This document shows, one piece after another, positions 1 to 6,698 of a stretch of 10,566 bases of DNA. Position 1 is the stretch's first letter. Every line of letters begins with the position of its first letter. Source of the DNA: Lachnospiraceae bacterium (lineage in GTDB: Bacteria > Bacillota > Clostridia > Lachnospirales > Lachnospiraceae); assembly GCA_021200345.1 (NCBI GenBank), contig JAJQGR010000076.1:1-10566 (forward strand), given 5' to 3'. Position numbers and translations under genes: made by a program. The notes below the pieces were generated by a model. It did not search any database. It had not been told where the DNA came from and saw only the letters and a program-made list of their open reading frames with translations.

Positions 1-811
1 CCTCCAGACTCTTTAAGCGAAGCACCGACTCATCCGCGCCGGCCTCCTTCAGCATCCGGATGCCCTCCGCCTTGGCCTGCTGTACCTTCACAATGGCCTC
101 CGCCTGGCCCTCCGCCTCACGAATGCGTCTTTCTTTCTCCGCTTCCGCCCGCAGAATGGCCGCTTCCTTTTCCGCTTCCGCATTCAGAATAGCGGACATT
201 TTCTGGCCTTCCGCCTGCAGCACGGCAGCTTTCTTTTCACCCTCAGCCCTGGTGACCGCCTCCCGGCGCTCACGCTCCGCTTTCATCTGCTTCTCCATGG
301 CGTTCTGAATCTCCGTAGGCGGAATGATATTCTTTAGCTCCACCCGGTTCACCTTGATGCCCCAGGGATCAGTAGCCACATCCAGGGAGGATCTCATCTT
401 CGTATTGATGGTTTCCCGGCTGGTCAGCGTCTGGTCAAGCTCCATCTCACCGATGATATTTCTCAGGGTGGTGGCTGTCAGATTTTCGATGGCCATCAGG
501 GGATTCTCCACACCATAGGTGAACAGCTTGGGATCAGTGATCTGGAAAAATACCACCGTGTCAATCCGCATGGTCACGTTATCCTTGGTAATCACCGGCT
601 GCGGCGCAAAGTCCACCACCTGCTCCTTTAAAGTCACCTTCTTTGCCACCCGGTCGATAATCGGCACCTTCATTTTCAGTCCCGCACCCCAGGTGCCCTG
701 GTAGGTGCCCAGCCGCTCCACCACAAAAGCCTGCGCCTGAGGCACAATCCGGATACAGCTTGCCAGAATGGCAAGAATAATGATGATCAGAATAATAATT
801 AAGATGAACAT
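1..811 (-). CDS. SPFH/stomatin-like (paraslipin, QmcA-type) membrane protein, 3' end missing
   Basis: Membrane-anchored scaffold protein of the SPFH (stomatin/prohibitin/flotillin/HflKC) superfamily. Family members form large oligomers on the membrane and influence protease activity or microdomain organisation; the specific role here is not known. The 270 visible residues start with a very hydrophobic Ile/Leu-rich anchor (about 2-18), then an SPFH/band-7 domain (about 22-180) with the typical VPQAQAFVVERLG and ITDPKLFTYGVENP stretches. A long Ala/Glu/Lys-rich helix follows (about 175-250), with repeated RAEGEK and NAEAEKEAAILRAEAEKE-type units, predicted coiled coil. The start is ATG at 811, preceded by AAGGAG six bases upstream. 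The frame is still open at base 2, so the C-terminus lies outside the window. It sits 56 bases downstream of an NfeD-like gene, the classic NfeD/slipin pairing, so the two products probably act together. Strong family call; precise subfamily (paraslipin rather than flotillin) is inferred from the short NfeD partner. Confidence 0.93.
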   Translation of the reverse strand, partial: MFILIIILIIIILAILASCIRIVPQAQAFVVERLGTYQGTWGAGLKMKVPIIDRVAKKVTLKEQVVDFAPQPVITKDNVTMRIDTVVFFQITDPKLFTYGVENPLMAIENLTATTLRNIIGEMELDQTLTSRETINTKMRSSLDVATDPWGIKVNRVELKNIIPPTEIQNAMEKQMKAERERREAVTRAEGEKKAAVLQAEGQKMSAILNAEAEKEAAILRAEAEKERRIREAEGQAEAIVKVQQAKAEGIRMLKEAGADESVLRLKSLE

Positions 812-840
812 ATAAAGCTCCTTCTCATAATAAAACCTGT

Positions 841-873
841 GCCTGAATTCTCACTCAATCAGCAAATTCAGGC
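841..873 (-). repeat. 9-bp inverted repeat spanning the stop codon of the NfeD-like gene
   Basis: GCCTGAATT (841-849) and AATTCAGGC (865-873) are perfect inverted copies separated by 15 bases. The right arm includes the NfeD-like gene's stop codon. In the minus-strand transcript the hairpin is followed by a short U-rich stretch (GGUUUUAUUAU) and then the Shine-Dalgarno of the SPFH gene. It could act as a weak terminator or an RNA-processing or stability element that sets the ratio of the two products. The structure is seen; its role is inference. Confidence 0.5.
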
Positions 874-1341
874 CCTGTCAACAGTTCCCTCTTCTTTCTC
901 CACAATCAGTTTGACGCCGCTGACGTTTCTCACGACCACAACCGCGCCCTCCTCGATCTCTTCTTCCGTTGTTCCCCGGGCAGTCCACTCCATACCGTTT
1001 AACACCGCCTGCCCCTGCGCTTTCACGTTGCTGATGCTCTGGGTCACGATGGCCTTCTGCCCCACCAGCGCATCCACATTGGTCCGTGCCCGGTCATGAT
1101 TGAAGTGCTCCAGCGCCGCATTCCGCGCCAGCGCCATAACCAGCAGCGAGACCACTGCGAAAGCGCCGAACTGCACCGCGAACGGACTTCCCACAGCGGC
1201 CAGCACCAGGGCAACCAGCGCCCCAAAGGCAAACCAGATGGTGGTCAGTCCCAGAGTAAGCAGCTCAGCCACCAGCATCACCACCACCATGAGTAGCCAG
1301 AACATCACTGAATTTTGCAAGATCCACTGAAACAATTCCAT
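868..1341 (-). CDS. Short NfeD-like membrane protein with C-terminal OB-fold
   Basis: Partner protein of SPFH/slipin proteins; short NfeD proteins lack the serine-protease domain and carry membrane helices plus a C-terminal OB-like domain. The 157-residue product has hydrophobic segments at about 12-31 and 33-52 and another at about 55-72. A soluble beta-rich domain follows (about 90-150) with the family pattern VGQKAIVTQ, GQAVLNGMEWTARG and VVVVRNVSGVKLIVEK. The start is set at ATG 1341, six bases after GAGGAGG. An in-frame ATG at 1440 would add 33 residues but lies within the predicted promoter and upstream of the predicted transcription start, so it is rejected. The next gene in the transcript is the SPFH protein, 56 bases downstream. 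The NfeD family call is firm; the biological process it serves in this organism is not evident from sequence. Confidence 0.9.
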   Translation of the reverse strand: MELFQWILQNSVMFWLLMVVVMLVAELLTLGLTTIWFAFGALVALVLAAVGSPFAVQFGAFAVVSLLVMALARNAALEHFNHDRARTNVDALVGQKAIVTQSISNVKAQGQAVLNGMEWTARGTTEEEIEEGAVVVVRNVSGVKLIVEKEEGTVDRA

Positions 1342-1424
1342 GACGGCCTCCTCTCCTTTCCGTTTTGGGATTTTCTTTCCTCTGAACAGTGTCCAAATCT
1401 GAATTTTTTCGTTTATTTGGAATA

Positions 1425-1453
1425 ATTGTACCATAGGCATTCTTTTTTTTCAA
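1425..1453 (-). promoter_or_regulatory. Sigma-A promoter of the NfeD/SPFH operon
   Basis: On the minus strand TTGAAA (1448-1453) is separated by exactly 17 bases from TACAAT (1425-1430). A TGG precedes the -10, giving an extended -10 (TGn) element. Transcription would start near 1418, about 77 bases before the ATG at 1341. An A-tract fills the start of the spacer. Motif quality is high; not experimentally shown. Confidence 0.75.
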
Positions 1454-1481
1454 TTACAGTTTATGTAAAAAGCAGAAGCAA

Positions 1482-1517
1482 AGGGCGGGCCGCAGCTTTT
1501 TTGCCGCGGCCCGCCTT
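1482..1517 (-). terminator. Strong hairpin terminator after the SleB-type hydrolase gene
   Basis: A GC-rich stem pairs 1484-1493 with 1506-1515 (ten base pairs). It continues after one mismatch with two more pairs around a six-base loop, which is AAAAAA in the minus-strand RNA. The outer end is extended by A-U and G-U pairs. It lies 25 bases after the hydrolase stop codon. The following RNA is CCUUUGCUUCUGCUUUUU, a loose rather than canonical U-tract, so termination efficiency is uncertain. It separates the hydrolase from the NfeD/SPFH promoter. Confidence 0.7.
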
Positions 1518-1541
1518 CCATCTCATTGCACTTTCACTCTT

Positions 1542-2654
1542 TTAATAAAACACATGATTTCCAATCACAACACCCTCAATGGTGCCGTTGTTCGTCCTGA
1601 ACCGGACCGCACTGCCCACATTGGTATAGCCGCCCAGTGCTTCCTCCGCCGCGTTGTAACAGCTCTGCGGAATGTTGCCGCTCACCATCACCTGATCCAG
1701 ACGTCCGCTTTTGGCCGGTGTAAACTGACCGGACGCGTAAATGACGCCCTGCAGGGTATTGGGATAGCCGCTGCTTCTCACCCGGTTGCACACCACCGCG
1801 CCTACCGCCAGCTTTCCTTCATAGCTCTCTCCTCCTGCCTCACAGTAGATCAGAGCCGCCAGCAGAAGACGCTCGTAGTCGCTTGCCGACATGGAGCCAT
1901 AATAGGTCACCAGCTTCTTTTTATCAGCTGCCTCCTTCATCTCCCGTTCCGTAATATCGTCATAGGTCTCTCCGTTGTCAACCTCATATTCCTCCGACAC
2001 ATATTCCCTGAGGATGTATCCCAGACTGCTGCCGTACTCTACGCAAAGCCAGTCCTCGTCCGTCTCGCCGACTACCGTCAGCTCCTCATTCTGCGCCGCG
2101 TAGCCCAGCACCTCAGCCTCCACACTGGCCTCGGCTCTCACCCGAAGGGCGTTTGTCATAACCACAGCCACAGGGTAGCCTACCTCGCTGGCCAGCGCTG
2201 TCGCCTCATCTCCAAATAATAAGTACTCATCCTTGGCCCAGCCGGTCAGATTGCCGCTTTGCAGCTTCGTCCAGCCGTCCTTTCTCTCTAAAACCACGCC
2301 TCCGCAGTCCTTGTACATCTTGCCCACCACCAGGGCGTCCTCCGCAGGTTCTTCCCTGACATTGAGGGTATTGCTCACATTTACCATGACCAGCTCATAG
2401 CCGCTCTCCTCTGAAACAGCCTGTATATTCTGCGTCTGCGCGCTGTCTGTTGTATAAACCGGGGTTAAAATTGAGGCAACGCCGCTGTTGAAGCTCCCCA
2501 CCTGGCTTTTGACGCTGGCAATCTCCACGACGCTCACATTGGCGGTCTGCGCCTCCGTGTTCATCTGTCCCATAAACGCCAGGGCAGCTAACATCAACAA
2601 CACTCCCGCCGCCGCAAACATTGGTTTTCGCTTTAACACTTGTTTTCCCTCCAC
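1542..2654 (-). CDS. Secreted SH3-domain cell-wall hydrolase, SleB/CwlJ family
   Basis: Exported peptidoglycan hydrolase of the SleB/CwlJ (Hydrolase_2) family; characterised SleB is a lytic transglycosylase acting on spore cortex, but SH3-SleB proteins of Clostridia may act on vegetative wall. The 370-residue product has a signal peptide or uncleaved anchor (KRK then a hydrophobic core about 12-29, possible cleavage near 35). Two bacterial SH3 domains follow (about 88-147, with NTLNVREEP, and 162-220, with NALRVRAEAS), then an acidic linker (220-245). The catalytic domain (about 255-370) has the family motif AALIYCEAGGE...AVGAVVCNRV, where E272 is the predicted catalytic acid, and the usual IGNHVFY ending. 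The start is GTG at 2654, seven bases after AAGGAG; a second in-frame GTG five codons on, behind GGAGGG, is an alternative. It is transcribed alone, with its own promoter and terminator. Family call strong; whether it serves germination, growth or division is open. Confidence 0.92.
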   Translation of the reverse strand: MEGKQVLKRKPMFAAAGVLLMLAALAFMGQMNTEAQTANVSVVEIASVKSQVGSFNSGVASILTPVYTTDSAQTQNIQAVSEESGYELVMVNVSNTLNVREEPAEDALVVGKMYKDCGGVVLERKDGWTKLQSGNLTGWAKDEYLLFGDEATALASEVGYPVAVVMTNALRVRAEASVEAEVLGYAAQNEELTVVGETDEDWLCVEYGSSLGYILREYVSEEYEVDNGETYDDITEREMKEAADKKKLVTYYGSMSASDYERLLLAALIYCEAGGESYEGKLAVGAVVCNRVRSSGYPNTLQGVIYASGQFTPAKSGRLDQVMVSGNIPQSCYNAAEEALGGYTNVGSAVRFRTNNGTIEGVVIGNHVFY

Positions 2655-2690
2655 AAAATCACTCCTTATATGACTGGAACGTCATTGATA

Positions 2691-2721
2691 ACAAATTTGT
2701 GAAAATATATTACAAATTTGT
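2691..2721 (-). promoter_or_regulatory. Pair of ACAAATTTGT palindromes, candidate operator of the hydrolase gene
   Basis: The perfect 10-base palindrome ACAAATTTGT occurs at 2691-2700 and again at 2712-2721, 21 bases apart, two helical turns. Read on opposite strands, the flanks also match: TAACAAATTTGT followed by GA or AA. A core copy, CAAATTTG, occurs at 2789-2796, just upstream of the -35 box. The pair sits between the predicted transcription start (about 2743) and the ribosome site (2662-2667), a usual position for a repressor. No regulator is encoded nearby. The repeats are directly visible; operator function is inference. Confidence 0.45.
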
Positions 2722-2749
2722 TACAATTATTAAGAGTTGATTAGGTGCT

Positions 2750-2778
2750 ATATTAGCAGAGAAACCTATCGTTGTCAA
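2750..2778 (-). promoter_or_regulatory. Sigma-A promoter of the SleB-type hydrolase gene
   Basis: A perfect -35 TTGACA (2773-2778) is followed after 17 bases by TAATAT (2750-2755), with TGC directly before the -10 as an extended element. The predicted start is near 2743, leaving a leader of about 88 bases before the GTG at 2654. The consensus -35 suggests vegetative sigma-A expression rather than a forespore-specific sigma factor. This argues against a strictly sporulation-limited role for the hydrolase. Confidence 0.75.
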
Positions 2779-2864
2779 GCCTTTTTTGCAAATTTGGGGC
2801 GGTATACCCCACGGAAGCTCATTTTTCGTCCGTTTTTTTCATAAAATGGTGGTTTCTTCCCCCA

Positions 2865-4641
2865 CTATTCCTCCCAGATGGCCTGATAAAGTTTGTAATA
2901 TTGTCCTTTTTTTCGTAATAGCTCTTCGTGGGTACCGCGCTCCTGAATGCCCTGGTCGTCGATGACGAAAATCTGATCCGCTTTTTTGATGGTAGACAGT
3001 CTGTGGGCTACCACAAAAGAGGTTCGCCCCTTTAAAAGGGCGGCAATGCCCTGCTGCACTAAAAGCTCCGTGTGGGTATCAATGCTGGAGGTTGCCTCAT
3101 CCAGAATCAGAATGCGGGGTTCGCTTAAAAGAGTCCGCGCAAAGGCAATGAGCTGGCGCTGCCCCACAGACAGACTGGCTGCGCCGTCCAGTCTGGTATC
3201 ATATCCTTTTTCCATCTTCATGATGAACTCGTGAGCTCCCACCGCCCTGGCTGCGGCCACAATCTCCTCCTCCGAAGCGTCCAGCTTCCCGTAACGGATA
3301 TTTTCCCGGACCGTACCGGAAAAAAGGAAATTCTCCTGGGTCATAATGCCCATCTGACTGCGCAGACTTTTGATTGTCACATCCTTCACCGGGTGAGAAT
3401 CGATTCGGATTTCGCCGCCCGTTACATCATAAAATCTGGCGATCAGACTGGTAATCGTGGTTTTCCCCGCACCTGTTGGCCCCACCAGAGCAATCGTGGA
3501 GCCCGGCGCAATATCAAAGCTGACATCCGTCAGCACCGGCGTTTTAAGATCATCCGGATAAGCAAAATCCACATGGTCGAACACCACCCTGCCTTCGATG
3601 GGCGGCAGCTCGTATGCGCCTTCCTGATCCTGAATTTCCGGTTCCTGATCCATAATTTCAAAAATACGCTCCGCGCCGGCCAGATTGTTGACAATCTGAT
3701 TGTACAGGCTTGCCAGATTCCGGATCGGGCTCCAGAACATACTTAAATAGGTAGAAAACGCCAGAATGGTTCCCACCTGTGTCTCTCCAAATCCCAGCAG
3801 ACTGATTGCAATGTAATATAATAAGAAGCTTCCCACCGCCCAGGTCACATCAATGACCGGGCTGACCGCGTCCATGACCACAACGGCCCTGATCCATGCG
3901 CCGCGATGCTCCTCCACCACCCTGCGGAAAGTTTCCACGGATTCCTCCTCCGCGGTAAAGCTCTGAATGATCCGGATGCCGGAAAAGTTTTCATGTACGT
4001 AGGCATTGATATTGGATTTTTTCTGTTTTTCCTCCTGCCAGCGCCTGTGACCTACGATCATGGTAACAAACACGCCCACCGCCAGAAACGGCAGAGTGGC
4101 AAAAGCGGCAAGCGCCAGCGCCGGACTCTTCACCAGCATAATCACCGACACCGCAATAATGGTAAAAAAGGACGGAATCAGGGTAGTCACACTGCTGCTG
4201 AGCACATCCTTTAAAGAATCCACATCCCCAATGATTCTGGATAAAATTTTTCCCGTGGCCCTGGAGTCAAAAAAACACAGCCCCAGAGTCTGAATATGGG
4301 CATACATCTCTTCCCGGATCTCCAGCACAATCCGGTTGGATATCCGGGCCATGGTGATCTTATAAATTCTGGTGCACAGAAACCAGATCAGGTTGATTGC
4401 CGCGGCAAATACCGCCAGTCCGATCAGCCCCCGTATGTTTTTCTCCGGCACTTCCACATTAACCGCTCTCTCAATGATTAAGGGATTGATGAGCGTCACG
4501 CTGACGGCGATCAGCAACAGAAGCATCACACCGGCCACCTCTTTTTTTATCATTCAGGAGATAACCAAACATCCGAAACAGTGTAGCGCTCTTTTTCGCG
4601 GTATGCAGCTGTTCGTTCTGCTTATATGTATTCACAGCCAT
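2865..4641 (-). CDS. ABC exporter half-transporter, catalytic-site subunit, interrupted by a frameshift near the N-terminus
   Basis: Type IV (MsbA-like) ABC exporter half: six membrane helices then a nucleotide-binding domain, likely exporting drugs, lipids or peptides as a heterodimer with the preceding gene's product. The natural start appears to be ATG 4641, after an AAGGA-containing site. Its frame encodes an amphipathic leader ending FRMFGYLLNDKK, then leaves frame at an A7 run (4542-4548). The remaining 562-codon frame (ATG 4553 to stop 2865) continues EVAGVMLLLLIAV. Removing one A would give 591 residues, normal for the family. In 562-frame numbering, membrane helices fill about 5-280. 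Walker A is GPTGAGKTT (358-366), the Q-loop Gln is 406, and the signature is LSVGQ (461-465) instead of LSGGQ. Walker B is ILILDE with catalytic E486, and the switch His is H517. This matches TM288/LmrD-type subunits. ATG 4553 has no Shine-Dalgarno, so independent translation from it is doubtful. Substrate unknown. Confidence 0.88.
4542..4548 (-). other. Seven-A homopolymer at the frame break of the second ABC gene
   Basis: In the coding strand the run reads GAT followed by seven A and then GAGG. The upstream frame (from ATG 4641) reads Asp-Lys-Lys then runs out of frame to a stop at 4471. The downstream frame reads Lys-Lys-Glu-Val into the first membrane helix. Six A would join the two frames exactly. 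This may be a sequencing or assembly indel, a real inactivating or phase-variable mutation, or a site of RNA polymerase slippage; sequence alone cannot decide. Confidence 0.7.
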
Positions 4642-4663
4642 ATTTACTATTCCTTTCCGATCA

Positions 4664-4696
4664 GACTGCCTCACATTTTTCCAGGCTCAGGCAGTC
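4664..4696 (-). repeat. Intercistronic hairpin between the two ABC exporter genes
   Basis: GACTGCCT (4664-4671) and AGGCAGTC (4689-4696) form an 8-bp perfect stem with a 17-base loop, within the 103-base gap between the two exporter genes. There is no U-tract after it on the minus strand, so it is not an intrinsic terminator. It ends 22 bases before ATG 4641. A processing, stability or translation-control role is possible. I see no promoter in this gap, so the two genes are probably cotranscribed. Confidence 0.5.
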
Positions 4697-4744
4697 CTTA
4701 AGTTGTCCACATTGATCTCAATCAAAAGCGTTGAAGTCTTTTTA

Positions 4745-6463
4745 TCACGTCGATATCTCCCCATACTGTGCCATCCAGGTCTCATAATACCGGCCTTTCT
4801 GCGCCAGCAGGCTTTCGTGTGTCCCCCGCTCCGCGATCCGGCCGTCCTGCAGCACCAGAATTTCATCCGCATTCCTGACGGAGGAAATTCTGTGGGCGAT
4901 AATGATCTTTGTCATCCCCTCCATCTGTTTTAAATTTCTCTGTACCTGGCGCTCCGTCTCCATATCCAGTGCGGAGGTGGCGTCGTCCAGGATCAGAATG
5001 GGAGCCTTCCTGACAAATGCCCGGGCCATGCTGATACGCTGCTTTTGCCCGCCGGACAAACCCACGCCTCGTTCTCCGATGACCGTCTCATATTTTTGGG
5101 GCAGTCTCTGAATGAATTCATCCGCGTCCGCCATTTGTCCGGCCGGAATAATTTCCAGCTGTTCCATTTCCTTTCGCCGGCCTATGGCAATGTTGTCTCT
5201 TACCGTATCCGAAAAGAGGAACACATCCTGGGCAACCAGCGCCTGGCAGCCTCTGAGCGTGTGAAGATCCATCTCTCTGATATCCATACCGTCAATAAAA
5301 ACCGCTCCGCCGGTCACATCATACAATCTCTGTAAAAGCTGCACCAGCGTGGTCTTACCGGAACCGGTCATGCCCATAACTCCCAGGGTTTTCCCCGCGG
5401 GCAGATCAAAGCTGATATCCGACAGGATCTGTTTGTCCTGCACCTGAAAATCCACATGTGAAAAGCACACATGTCCTTCTATCTTCTCCGGTTTTACAGG
5501 ATTTTGAGCTGCAGGCAGCTGAGAGCTTTCCGACATGATCTTATTGATCTTCTTCATACTGGCAAGCCCCGCGGCCAGAGCGTTGGTGACCCAGCCCAGA
5601 ATCTCCATGGGCCAGACGATATTGTTGGCGTAGCCCATAAAGGCGCTGAGCTGCCCCAGTGAAATTTTATCATTCACCACCAGAATGCCGCCCACAGTCA
5701 CACTGAAAACCAGCAGAAGCTTTGTCAGAAAGGAGATGGCGGGATCATGGTCAGCCATGGCTTTGTCGATGGCCATATTCCGGTCATAATACTGGCCATT
5801 ATGGCGCCTAAACTTCTCCATCTCGTATTCTTCCCTGGAAAAAGCCTTGACCGTGCGGACTCCCGCCAGATTTTCCTCAGCCACGGTGTTCAGTTCCGCC
5901 GTAATCTCGCTCAGCTCATCATACCCCTGATCCAGCTTTTTCTCCAGGCGAACGGCAATCCAGGCCACCGCCGGCATAATACACACAGGAATCAGCGTCA
6001 GCACCGGACTGATCCGCAGCATACACACGATCACAAAAACAGTATGCACAACAGCCTCCGCGCAAAGCAGTCCCAGATAACCCGCAGCGTCCCAGACCCG
6101 GTCCACATCCCTGCCAATCCGGCTCATCAGCTCGCCCACCCCGAATTGATCAAAAAAGTCCACGGACATTTTTTCAATGTGGTCAAACAAATCCCGGCGG
6201 ATGTCTCTCCCCACGCTGACGCCGATCACATCCCCGATAAACTCTTCCAGATATTTAAAAATTCCTTTCCCTATTCCCAGCCCCAGCAAAAGGATGAGGA
6301 GCCAGACCATCAGCTCCCGTTTTCCACCGATGATCACGTCATCCACAATTCTTTCCGTAATCAGAGGCGAGGCCACATCCATCACTACGCCAAGAATCAG
6401 GGATCCGCCCGCAAGCAGGTACAGGTACCAGTACTTCAGCATGTATCTCAATAATTGCTTCAT
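4745..6463 (-). CDS. ABC exporter half-transporter, degenerate-site subunit
   Basis: ABC exporter half of the MsbA/multidrug type, predicted to pair with the product of the next gene in the cytoplasmic membrane. Taking ATG 6463, six bases after AAAGGA, gives 572 residues. An in-frame ATG 14 codons upstream falls inside a terminator stem and is rejected. Six membrane helices are expected at about 12-32, 52-69, 131-150, 154-172, 244-263 and 274-294. The nucleotide-binding domain (about 330-572) has Walker A GMTGSGKTT (364-372), Q412, canonical signature LSGGQ (469-473) and switch His H524. Walker B reads ILILDD, so the catalytic Glu is replaced by Asp494. That replacement marks the degenerate-site partner in heterodimers such as TM287/288, LmrCD and BmrCD. 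Expression must read through two intrinsic terminators that lie just upstream, so attenuation control is likely. Substrate cannot be told from sequence. Confidence 0.93.
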   Translation of the reverse strand: MKQLLRYMLKYWYLYLLAGGSLILGVVMDVASPLITERIVDDVIIGGKRELMVWLLILLLGLGIGKGIFKYLEEFIGDVIGVSVGRDIRRDLFDHIEKMSVDFFDQFGVGELMSRIGRDVDRVWDAAGYLGLLCAEAVVHTVFVIVCMLRISPVLTLIPVCIMPAVAWIAVRLEKKLDQGYDELSEITAELNTVAEENLAGVRTVKAFSREEYEMEKFRRHNGQYYDRNMAIDKAMADHDPAISFLTKLLLVFSVTVGGILVVNDKISLGQLSAFMGYANNIVWPMEILGWVTNALAAGLASMKKINKIMSESSQLPAAQNPVKPEKIEGHVCFSHVDFQVQDKQILSDISFDLPAGKTLGVMGMTGSGKTTLVQLLQRLYDVTGGAVFIDGMDIREMDLHTLRGCQALVAQDVFLFSDTVRDNIAIGRRKEMEQLEIIPAGQMADADEFIQRLPQKYETVIGERGVGLSGGQKQRISMARAFVRKAPILILDDATSALDMETERQVQRNLKQMEGMTKIIIAHRISSVRNADEILVLQDGRIAERGTHESLLAQKGRYYETWMAQYGEIST

Positions 6464-6489
6464 AAATATTCCTTTCCTCCCCACAACGC

Positions 6490-6525
6490 AAAAAAGCGCC
6501 GGCATTTTCTTTCAGCCGGCGCTTT
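6490..6525 (-). terminator. Second leader terminator (T2), immediately before the first ABC exporter gene
   Basis: An 11-bp perfect stem pairs 6493-6503 with 6515-6525 (core GCGCCGGC/GCCGGCGC) around an 11-base loop. In the minus-strand RNA it runs straight into a U-tract (plus-strand A run 6490-6495). It is a textbook intrinsic terminator. Its U-tract ends about 15 bases before the Shine-Dalgarno of the exporter gene, leaving no room for a promoter. Transcripts that express the exporter must therefore pass it. A weak competing hairpin (6518-6522 with 6528-6532) uses part of its 5' arm. Confidence 0.88.
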
Positions 6526-6538
6526 CCGCACCCAAAGC

Positions 6539-6571
6539 AAAAAAATACCACAGTCAGACAGACCGCGGTAT
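6539..6571 (-). terminator. First leader terminator (T1), after the 32-codon ORF
   Basis: Positions 6545-6555 pair with 6561-6571 as an 11-bp stem (two G-U wobbles in the RNA) with a 5-base loop. A U-tract follows in the minus-strand transcript (plus-strand A run 6539-6545). The stem begins 28 bases after the stop codon of the small leader ORF. Part of its 3' arm and loop (6551-6558) is a perfect complement to the leader ORF's start region (6698-6705), so an exclusive alternative fold exists. Confidence 0.87.
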
Positions 6572-6599
6572 CATCTCATCCATCTCCGTTCTCTCAGAG

Positions 6600-6698
6600 T
6601 CAGAAAATATCCTCCCGGCAGGCCGTCAGCATATATACAACATTCTCCGCAAAAGCATTGACATCATCTCTTGCTGTGATTCCGACTGTATTGAACAT
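6600..6698 (-). CDS. Putative 32-residue leader peptide upstream of the ABC exporter genes
   Basis: A short ORF starting at ATG 6698 and ending at a TGA at 6600-6602. It is preceded by AAAGGAGG seven bases from the ATG, the best Shine-Dalgarno in the window, which is the main support for its translation. The peptide begins MFNTVGITARDD, has a mixed middle (VNAFAENVVYMLTAC) and ends REDIF; it has no signal peptide and no membrane span. I do not recognise it. The frame is open further upstream to an ATG at 6875, but that would overlap the methyltransferase gene and lacks a ribosome site. It lies about 46 bases after a predicted transcription start and 28 bases before terminator T1, then T2, then the exporter genes. 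This layout parallels bmrB, the leader peptide of the B. subtilis bmrCD exporter, where drug-slowed ribosomes relieve termination. A regulatory leader is the favoured reading; a small functional protein or a chance ORF are alternatives. Confidence 0.6.
   Translation of the reverse strand: MFNTVGITARDDVNAFAENVVYMLTACREDIF

Noticed and set aside
120..260. Apparent repetitive DNA in the SPFH gene
   Set aside because: The repetition follows the Ala/Glu/Lys coiled-coil codons of the protein and needs no separate repeat or CRISPR explanation.
1342..1440. 33-residue N-terminal extension of the NfeD-like protein
   Set aside because: The ATG at 1440 lies between the -35 and -10 boxes, so it would not be transcribed; ATG 1341 has GAGGAGG upstream.
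1554..2219. 221-codon plus-strand frame opposite the SleB-type hydrolase gene
   Set aside because: The minus strand has a complete, motif-supported hydrolase with promoter and ribosome site; the plus frame has neither.
2800..2864. Possible terminator after the second ABC exporter gene
   Set aside because: Only 4-bp GGGG/CCCC pairing around GGTATACC was found, with a distant A-rich tail; too weak to call.
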